From a virus, in the IMG/VR virus record IMGVR_UViG_3300013108_000622, positions 1 to 64,000 of that record: a stretch of 64,000 nucleotides of DNA. The stretch is one strand, 5' to 3'. The notes below the pieces were generated by a model. That model searched no databases. It worked only from the letters and a program-made list of their open reading frames with translations, and was not told the origin of the DNA. The translations under genes and the position numbers were made by a program. This document shows positions 24,743-30,980 of the stretch, piece by piece; position 1 is the stretch's first letter, and every line of letters starts with the position of its first letter.

Positions 24743-25570
24743 ATGCCAAGAAATAATAAGGACCGAATGGGGGTTCAAGACGAAAACCCACCTTTGGTCG
24801 CAGAAACGAATTCAATTTTAAATTTTGTAGTTCCTACTGAATTTGTAGAATTACCAACAAAGGGTCTATTTTATCCCCCGGAACATCCATTACATAATGT
24901 CGAAAGTGTTGAAATCAAACACATGACAGCGAAAGAGACAGATATTTTATCTTCAAAAACACTTCTTAAAAAAGGTGTTGCAATTGATAGAATGCTTCAA
25001 AGTATTATTGTAGATAGTTCCATCCAAGTAGATGATCTTTACACTGGAGATAAGAATGCACTCATCATAGCCGCAAGAACAAGCGGTTTTGGTGAAGAAT
25101 ACAGTGCTTCAATAACTTGTACAAACTGCTCAACAGTTTTTGAGCAAGAATTTAACCTTACAGAAGTAAGTGTTAAGCAAGTAGAGGACGATATAAAGTT
25201 TACAGATACGGGGACATTCTTCATTGAACTCCCACAAACCAAAGTAAATGTGGAGTGTAAGCTTCTCACCACTGAAGATGAGAAGCGATTGCTTGCATTA
25301 CTGGAGAAGAGACAGAAGTTAAAACTTCCAGAATCTTCTTTGACAGATCAATATAAATCATTTATAGTTTCGCTAAATGGCGTTACTGAAAGGAGTACGG
25401 TAGAAGAGTTTATTGACTTGATGCCAGCTCGCGATGCAAATTACTTGAGAAAAGAGTATGATAGAGCAAGACCAGATGTGGACTTAACCCACGTTTGTGA
25501 TTGTGATAATTGTGGCGCGACTGTTCAAGTAAATATTCCTTTTACCGCCAACTTTTTTTGGCCTCAGTAG
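24743..25570 (+). CDS. Tail assembly chaperone / gp26-like baseplate hub protein, zero-frame product
   Basis: 275 residues. Belongs to the T4 gp26-like (T4_baseplate) group: ELPTKGLFYPPEHPL near residue 32, EIKHMTAKETDILSS, and two cysteine pairs, CTNCSTVFEQEF (about 128) and CDCDNCGATV (about 252), that could bind zinc. It occupies the classical position of tail assembly chaperones, between tube and tape measure. Near its 3' end the run of seven T (25553-25559) can shift reading into the frame described at 25533-25742, which would add a conserved 60-residue extension. A sigma70-like -10 (TATAAT, 24706) lies upstream without a good -35. Confidence 0.82.
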   Translation: MPRNNKDRMGVQDENPPLVAETNSILNFVVPTEFVELPTKGLFYPPEHPLHNVESVEIKHMTAKETDILSSKTLLKKGVAIDRMLQSIIVDSSIQVDDLYTGDKNALIIAARTSGFGEEYSASITCTNCSTVFEQEFNLTEVSVKQVEDDIKFTDTGTFFIELPQTKVNVECKLLTTEDEKRLLALLEKRQKLKLPESSLTDQYKSFIVSLNGVTERSTVEEFIDLMPARDANYLRKEYDRARPDVDLTHVCDCDNCGATVQVNIPFTANFFWPQ

Positions 25571-25742
25571 TAAATATGCTGAGTCTGTTTATGAGGAAAT
25601 ATTTTATCTTAAACAATATGGTGGGTGGAGCTTTCTAGAAGCCTATAATTTGCCAATACGTATCCGACAATGGTGGTTGCGGAGACTTATTAAGCAGTTA
25701 GAGCAGGAACAGGAAGCAGTGAAAAATGCTCATAAAAAGTAA
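25533..25742 (+). CDS. Frameshift extension of the tail assembly chaperone (+1 or -2)
   Basis: The +1 frame is open from 25533 (after TAA 25530-25532) to the stop at 25740-25742 and has no ATG, GTG or TTG ahead of its conserved part. From 25560 it reads GLSSKYAESVYEEIFYLKQY, GGWSFLEAYNLPIRIRQWW and a helical charged tail, 60 residues. The YEEIF..LKYYGG.SF.EAYNLP pattern is what I know from the C-terminus of gp26-like proteins of other T4-like phages, where it is fused in frame. At TTT TTT TGG the peptidyl-tRNA(Phe) on TTT can slip forward one base onto TTT. The product would be 332 residues. This is read as a programmed frameshift of the G/GT type. Confidence 0.75.
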   Translation: MFLLPPTFFGLSSKYAESVYEEIFYLKQYGGWSFLEAYNLPIRIRQWWLRRLIKQLEQEQEAVKNAHKK

Positions 25743-25748
25743 AAGATT

Positions 25749-25828
25749 GGAGTGGTGGCCGATTGGAAGGTGGTAGTTTTTTAAATTATTGAGCGAAAGC
25801 TTTGGGGGTTCGATTCCTTCACACTCCG
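25749..25828 (+). tRNA. Class II tRNA-Ser-like gene with apparent UUU anticodon
   Basis: 80 bases folding as a tRNA. Acceptor GGAGTGG (25749-25755) pairs with ACACTCC (25821-25827) except the last pair (G7-A66). D arm GCC..GGT with GG in the loop. Anticodon stem GTAGT/ATTAT (two G-T pairs) with loop TTTTTAA, putting UUU at 25780-25782. Long variable arm with stem GAGC/GCTT and loop GAAA. T arm GGGGG, TTCGATT, CCTTC. Discriminator G73; CCA not encoded. Long variable arm, TGGCCGA D-arm start and G73 are serine-type, yet UUU reads Lys AAA codons. It may be a decayed gene, a decoy or an unusual decoder. Confidence 0.72.
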
Positions 25829-25837
25829 TTTTTTTTC

Positions 25838-25861
25838 AAACCCCTTTATGGGGTTTTTTAT
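25838..25861 (+). terminator. Intrinsic terminator after the tRNA-like gene
   Basis: AAACCCC (25838-25844), loop TTTAT, GGGGTTT (25850-25856), then TTTA and an AT-rich tail. A second T-run (25829-25836) directly follows the tRNA-like 3' end. The hairpin closes the tube/chaperone/tRNA transcript, and a late promoter box follows 12 bases on. Confidence 0.85.
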
Positions 25862-25872
25862 TTTAATTAATA

Positions 25873-25880
25873 ACTATTTA
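25873..25880 (+). promoter_or_regulatory. Candidate late promoter box ACTATTTA
   Basis: ACTATTTA followed by CTTTAA, 31 bases before ATG 25912 and directly after the terminator at 25838-25861. As with the box at 18263, the terminator makes an independent start for the tape measure operon necessary. Confidence 0.6.
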
Positions 25881-25911
25881 CTTTAAATAATGTAAGTGGA
25901 GATACCATATC

Positions 25912-26223
25912 ATGTCCGAAGAAACTCTTGAATTAAATTTAAACTCAAAAACCAATATAGAAGAAGATTTATCAGTAAACCTTGATAAGGCAAATACAAT
26001 CAAAGAGGTTGTAAAAGGTGCGCTAGGCTTTTCATCCAAACCTGTGTCCATAAAGGGCACCCAAGACCAGGTTGAGTCCTTAAAAGAGCTGTTGTTTGTG
26101 GAAAAACAGTTGATTGAATCAGATGGTCTATCCACAGAACAGATAGAAGAAATAAAACAACTTTTAGAAGAAAAAGTGAGCAAATTTCAAGAACAAACAG
26201 AGATAGAGTGGCCTCTTAGGTAA
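25912..26223 (+). CDS. Small acidic helical protein before the tape measure
   Basis: 103 residues, RBS AGTGGAGAT. Acidic and helical with no cysteine or aromatic core; contains QVESLKELLFVEKQLIES and a C-terminal coiled-coil-like segment. It lies six bases before the tape measure start and is therefore co-expressed with it. Possibly a further chaperone of the tape measure or hub; no family recognised. Confidence 0.7.
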   Translation: MSEETLELNLNSKTNIEEDLSVNLDKANTIKEVVKGALGFSSKPVSIKGTQDQVESLKELLFVEKQLIESDGLSTEQIEEIKQLLEEKVSKFQEQTEIEWPLR

Positions 26224-26229
26224 ACTTAG

Positions 26230-28695
26230 ATGGCAACACCGGAACAAGACATCGCTGAACAAACCAAGATTCTAAAACAAATCTTGGCACAGTTAAAAAA
26301 AGGTGGTGGTACATCTGATGCTTCCGGTGGCACAAAAAGTGTTGGTGATGTCGAGCAGGCATCTGAAGACGTTGAAAAATTAAACGAGAATCTTGACCAA
26401 ACTGAACAAAAAACAGATCAAATTGCAGATAATTTTAATGAATTAACAACCTCAATCGGAGATACAGCAGATGCAGTCAGCGGACTTGTTTCTGCTATGG
26501 CACCAGGATTTGGGTCATTTACCCCAGCTAGTATTCGTGATGTTGCTCTTGAGATGGACGCACTTGAGGCTGAGTTAAACAAAGTTACTGGAACTGCTGG
26601 AAAACTAACTCCATTAATGTATGAGTTGGCTAATGCTAATAGGGAATTTGGTATTACTACAGCAATGTCACAACAGGCATTGGCATCTTTACAAAACAAT
26701 ATGACCCAGTTTTCAAGACTGTCAGATATTAGCAAGACAAAGGTCGGAAACTTAGCAGTTCAGATGGAAAAACTTGGAATTAGTTATGATCAAACCGCCC
26801 AACTGCAAGACACTCTTGTAAAGGGTATGAGTATGTCTACTGAGGCGGCTATCAATACTCAAAGGGAGATAGCAAAAGTCGCAGGCTCCTTGGGTGTTGC
26901 TCCAGAGCGTATGGCACGTGACTTTCAGGCAGCAGCACCTCGACTTGCAGCATATGGTTCTCAAGCAGTTGATGTGTTTAAAAAATTAGCCGCACAATCA
27001 AAAGCTACAGGAATTGAAATGAGCAAGTTGTTGGTCGTCACTGAACAATTTGACACTTTTGAAGGCGCAGCTAAAGCTACAGCACAACTAAATGCAGTGC
27101 TAGGCACCACTTTAAATAGTGTAGACCTCCTAACGGCATCAGAAGGTGATAGAATCGAAATGATCAAGCGTTCAATCGCCGCCACCGGGCAATCATTTGA
27201 TTCAATGGGAAGATTTGAACGAAAAGCGATTGCTGCAACAATAGGGATTTCAGACATGGATGAGGCAGCCAGATTGTTTGGGACATCCCTGGGAGAATTG
27301 GAAGATCTAGAGGATGCAGTTGATCCACAAGTTTTAGCTCAGCAAGATTTGCAAAAAATGATGGCCTTGAGTACCTCGATGCAAGATCAGATGCTAGCCA
27401 AATTCGAACAAATGGCACAAGTTTTGGGTGGACCAGTACGAGAAGTGTTGAGTGATTTGCAACGATGGTTTTCAACAGAGGGATTACAGCAGGTCGAGAG
27501 TTTTTTCAAAACAGTTTCTGAAGCGATCACGAATGTTCATCAACAATGGACAAGTTTTACAAATTCGTTCCCACTAATGTCTGGAATAATTGGCACTGTA
27601 ACGAAATCTATTATTACTTTCGGAATCCTTGGGACTGCAATATTTGCCACCACAAAAGGTTTGGGCGCTTTGGTGGTGGGCGTAAAAGGCATCAGTGGCG
27701 CACTAGTAGCCTTTGGTAAAGACGGCAAAGACGCCGCCGATGGTGTCGGAGAAGCTCTTGAAAAAACGGCAGAATCAGGTGCAAATGCAACAAAATCCTT
27801 TGGGCAGGGATTAGCTGATGCAATTAAAAAAGTAGGTCAAGCTGCCACAACAAACGCCAAGGGATTGCTTGCATTTGGTGGGGCTGTGGCTTTGATTGGT
27901 GTCGGCGTTGGCGCTGCGGCGCTTGGGATGGCACAATTTGTTTTATCATTTTCTAAATTGAAAGCGGATCAGATCGGTGGGCTCGTGGCAGGGCTTGTTT
28001 TGTTTACGGCTACAATGGTCTCGTTAGGTATGGTCATGTCTACGGTAGGCACAGCAGCAGCCCCGGCAATGTTGGCATTCGGAGCAGCATTCTTAATGAT
28101 TGGTGGTGCCATCGCCGCAGCCGCTGCCGGTTTTAGTTTGTTGACTGAATCCATAGCTGTGTTATGGGCAACAATAATGGCAAATGATACTTCTGCTTTT
28201 ACAGAAATGGCAGTTGGAATAACTGCATTGGCAGCGTCTATTGGTACTTTAACAGCTTCTCTTAGTATGCTTGGGCTAACAGCAATTCCAGGCTTACTTG
28301 GGTTAGCTACTTTAGTCAGTAGTTTAACGGCAATGTCCAATTCTATAAAAGATATGGACACTTCCAAGATTGCGGCTTTAAGTGATATGACTCTCTCAAT
28401 TAGTCAGACCACTAGTGAACAATACAACGGACTGGGCACAGCTATGAAGAATTTTGGGACAGCAATAACTTCTGCCAACAGTGCTGGTGTAACAATACTA
28501 CAACAAGCATCACAGCTTGTAAAAGAGATGGCCGCCATGAATGCTGGCGCAACACAAAAATCTGCTGCACAAACAAATACCACTACCACCACAACACAGG
28601 CACAAAAACCAGTTGAAGTAGTAATTAATATAGATGGGACAGAGTTTGTAAGACAGGTCGTAATCCCTGGGTTAGACCGAGTTTATTCTCAATAG
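26230..28695 (+). CDS. Tape measure protein
   Basis: 821 residues. N-terminal helical region (KILKQILAQLKKGGG), an acidic Glu/Gln/Asp coiled coil (about 45-75), a long helical central part, then hydrophobic segments near residues 450-480, 550-575 and 580-650 (rich in Gly/Ala: GLLAFGGAVALIGVGVGAAAL), and a Thr/Gln-rich linker before a short beta-type C-terminus. Helical length plus membrane-active hydrophobic segments downstream of tube and chaperone genes define tape measure proteins, which set tail length and help DNA cross the host membrane. T4 gp29 has 590 residues, suggesting a longer tail here. Confidence 0.85.
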   Translation: MATPEQDIAEQTKILKQILAQLKKGGGTSDASGGTKSVGDVEQASEDVEKLNENLDQTEQKTDQIADNFNELTTSIGDTADAVSGLVSAMAPGFGSFTPASIRDVALEMDALEAELNKVTGTAGKLTPLMYELANANREFGITTAMSQQALASLQNNMTQFSRLSDISKTKVGNLAVQMEKLGISYDQTAQLQDTLVKGMSMSTEAAINTQREIAKVAGSLGVAPERMARDFQAAAPRLAAYGSQAVDVFKKLAAQSKATGIEMSKLLVVTEQFDTFEGAAKATAQLNAVLGTTLNSVDLLTASEGDRIEMIKRSIAATGQSFDSMGRFERKAIAATIGISDMDEAARLFGTSLGELEDLEDAVDPQVLAQQDLQKMMALSTSMQDQMLAKFEQMAQVLGGPVREVLSDLQRWFSTEGLQQVESFFKTVSEAITNVHQQWTSFTNSFPLMSGIIGTVTKSIITFGILGTAIFATTKGLGALVVGVKGISGALVAFGKDGKDAADGVGEALEKTAESGANATKSFGQGLADAIKKVGQAATTNAKGLLAFGGAVALIGVGVGAAALGMAQFVLSFSKLKADQIGGLVAGLVLFTATMVSLGMVMSTVGTAAAPAMLAFGAAFLMIGGAIAAAAAGFSLLTESIAVLWATIMANDTSAFTEMAVGITALAASIGTLTASLSMLGLTAIPGLLGLATLVSSLTAMSNSIKDMDTSKIAALSDMTLSISQTTSEQYNGLGTAMKNFGTAITSANSAGVTILQQASQLVKEMAAMNAGATQKSAAQTNTTTTTTQAQKPVEVVINIDGTEFVRQVVIPGLDRVYSQ

Positions 28696-28699
28696 TAAG

Positions 28700-30637
28700 A
28701 TGGCAAAATCAAAAAAACAAGAAGCCGATGAGCGAAGGCAAAAATATATTAACGATCTCTTAACCTTTAATCAACGCACCGCAGCAGCTGCAAAACAAAA
28801 GGCAGAAGACGCAGCAAATCGACGAGCCGCTCGCCGTGCGGCAGAAGAGCGAGCAAATCATAATGATAGAATGGATTCACATTCCCAAGACGCACAATCA
28901 GCAGCCCGAAATGCAGAAAATCGTTCCAGACAATTAGAAGAGCAACGCAGGCGTGATCCTGTATCCCAATCACAACAAAATCAAAAAGTAAATGAGCAAA
29001 TTAGGCAAAACGAGCGACGACAAGCAAGAACGGATGCCGCGTTTAAAAGAGCCGAAAATAGAGATGATGCCGAAACCGAACAACGTCTTGTCCACCAGGC
29101 AATAGATAGGAATAATGGCGCAGCCGCTGCCGACGCATTACTACGTGGAGAAGAACCGGGTGAGAATTTTGTTTCTCGCTCTAGACCGCGACTAGTTGAA
29201 CCTCGCAGGCAACGAGAAAAGACCAGTTTTGAAAGTGATATTGCTAAATTAAAACAAGAAAGATACGACAGACAAATCGCCGACCGTGAAGAAGAACAAT
29301 ATTGGGAAAATTTTAATGCACAAGAGGACGCCAGAAGTGTTGATCAAATGCTCGAACGTCTTGATGCTGAAAATGCCCGCTCAGAACGGTCAGAACGGTC
29401 AGCCCTTTCGCGCCGGGTCGGGACAGCATTCAATTCTGAACCGGAAAGAGCAAAGAACTTACAAAAACTAGCAAAACAACACCAACAGGAATTAGCCAAT
29501 AGACAAGCAGCTGAACAAAGGGCTCAAGAAACTGTCAAAGCCGAAAAACGTGCGAATGCTGTAAATAATCTTAACAAAAATGTTAAGAATTTAACCCCAG
29601 CAGAACTAATAAAACGCAGAGAAAAAAGAGCTTTACAAACAAGGCAAAAAAAGTTTGATATAGCCGAGAAAAAAAGACTTCGAGCAGAAAATCTCGCCAA
29701 GGCCGCAGCCAAAAGGAAGGCAGCCGCAGAAGCCAAAGCAGCTCGAAGATTTGGTACAAACCCGGTAGCAAAACTTGGCTCTCAAAATAAACCAAAAGGG
29801 TTTAACTCCGGGAATCAAAAACCATTCGGAGGAGATCCTGCCAATGGTATGATAGCAGACCCATCAGATGTCCTAGCTAATCAAAAAATGCAGTATATCG
29901 AGGTCTATAGTTTGGTTTCTGGCTACACTACTGCATTCAAGGCATATATTACAAATTATCAAGATAACTTTAAATCTGATTGGTCTAGAACACAAGTTTA
30001 TGGCAGGATGGATCCTATTGTTAATTTTAAAAATACCACAAGACAGATAGTCTGTGAGTTTGATATCCCTGCTGTATCACCTGAAGAAGCAAAACAAAAT
30101 ATGGAAAGGATTTCAACTCTTGTTCAAATGTTGTATCCTTCATATGAAGAAGAAGGTGCATTCGGAAGCCAACAACCAGGCGCTCGAAGCTTTCCGGGGT
30201 CAACTATAAAGGGAGCACCAATGGTGAAAATTTCTTTTATGAATTGGATTCAGCATGCTGGCAAAATGCATGCTGAAGCTTCAACATCCGGCTTGATGGG
30301 ATATTTGGATGGGTTTAGTTTTAACCCAGAAATGAAAGATACAGGATTTTTCCAAGGCAAATGGCCAACTGGCAGACATTCGGCATATTTATACCCAAAA
30401 TCAATTCAAGCAAGTTTTACCTTGAATGTGATTCACGAACATGAGCTTGGTTGGGTGCAAGTTGATAATAAAATGATTCCACGTCAAGGCAATTTTCCAT
30501 ATGGTTTAGAGTCAGGAGACAAAACAAGCTTCAGAAAACCTACAACCTTTGAACAAGAAAACAGCGGAAAGAATGACAACATAAATGAAGCGAAGGCAAT
30601 AAGCATAACTTTCGGCGGGGAGGATCCATTTGAATGA
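28700..30637 (+). CDS. Baseplate tube-initiator protein (gp48/gp54-like) with long charged N-terminal extension
   Basis: 645 residues. Residues 1-390 are an extremely charged, Ala/Arg/Glu/Gln-rich helical region (e.g. NRRAARRAAEERANHND). From about 395 a globular domain follows: MQYIEVYSLVSGYTTAFKAY, SRTQVYGRMDPIVNFKNTTR, MERISTLVQMLYPSY, MVKISFMNW, GLMGYLDGFSFNPEM, YPKSIQASFTLNVIHEHELGW. This pattern belongs to T4-like proteins at the tube-baseplate junction (gp48/gp54 group). The extension is not part of that family as I know it. It overlaps the LysM protein gene by four bases. Confidence 0.65.
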   Translation: MAKSKKQEADERRQKYINDLLTFNQRTAAAAKQKAEDAANRRAARRAAEERANHNDRMDSHSQDAQSAARNAENRSRQLEEQRRRDPVSQSQQNQKVNEQIRQNERRQARTDAAFKRAENRDDAETEQRLVHQAIDRNNGAAAADALLRGEEPGENFVSRSRPRLVEPRRQREKTSFESDIAKLKQERYDRQIADREEEQYWENFNAQEDARSVDQMLERLDAENARSERSERSALSRRVGTAFNSEPERAKNLQKLAKQHQQELANRQAAEQRAQETVKAEKRANAVNNLNKNVKNLTPAELIKRREKRALQTRQKKFDIAEKKRLRAENLAKAAAKRKAAAEAKAARRFGTNPVAKLGSQNKPKGFNSGNQKPFGGDPANGMIADPSDVLANQKMQYIEVYSLVSGYTTAFKAYITNYQDNFKSDWSRTQVYGRMDPIVNFKNTTRQIVCEFDIPAVSPEEAKQNMERISTLVQMLYPSYEEEGAFGSQQPGARSFPGSTIKGAPMVKISFMNWIQHAGKMHAEASTSGLMGYLDGFSFNPEMKDTGFFQGKWPTGRHSAYLYPKSIQASFTLNVIHEHELGWVQVDNKMIPRQGNFPYGLESGDKTSFRKPTTFEQENSGKNDNINEAKAISITFGGEDPFE

Positions 30638-30978
30638 TAACACGTTATGGGGCAAGAAATATCTTATTGACTGGCGCAGGGACTACATATAAAGATATAA
30701 TAGGCAGGAGAAATTTACGATTCGTGGGTCATTATGCAACTCCTGATATGGACTTCCCAAGTCCACAAGAAATAGCAAATTTAAAAACAATAAGTCATGT
30801 TTGGAAGGAAGGTGATCGATTGTGGAAATTAGCTGCCCAACACTATGATGGCAAAGCCCATTTGTGGTGGGTAATTGCTTGGTTCAACCAGGCACCAACG
30901 GAATCGCATTTAAAAATTGGAGATATTGTTTATATACCAACTCCATTAAGAAAAGTTTTGAATTATTTGGATGTTTAG
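30634..30978 (+). CDS. Baseplate wedge protein with LysM domain (gp53-like)
   Basis: 114 residues. After a short N-terminal part, residues 52-112 form a LysM-type domain: HVWKEGDRLWKLAAQHYDG, WWVIAWFNQAP, LKIGDIVYIPTPL. T4 gp53 and small tail proteins of many phages carry this fold next to the hub. ATGA overlap with the previous gene and two bases before the hub gene point to joint assembly. Confidence 0.82.
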   Translation: MITRYGARNILLTGAGTTYKDIIGRRNLRFVGHYATPDMDFPSPQEIANLKTISHVWKEGDRLWKLAAQHYDGKAHLWWVIAWFNQAPTESHLKIGDIVYIPTPLRKVLNYLDV

Positions 30979-30980
30979 TT

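Noticed and set aside
25558-25638. -1 frameshift reading after the T-run in the chaperone gene
   Set aside because: The -1 frame ends at TAG 25636-25638 after 26 residues without any family pattern; the +1 frame carries the conserved extension.
25773-25789. Leu(UAA) reading of the tRNA-like gene
   Set aside because: Placing UAA in the anticodon loop breaks the anticodon stem (three mismatches in five), and G73 is not leucine-type; the UUU placement pairs fully with two G-T pairs.
26418-28592. Long open frames antisense to the tape measure gene
   Set aside because: Antisense of Ala/Gly/Thr-rich codons rarely gives stops; no start signals or recognisable domains.
30864-30980. Extended N-terminus of the hub gene into the LysM gene
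   Set aside because: No ribosome site, complete overlap with a well-supported gene in another frame; ATG 30981 follows the stop directly.
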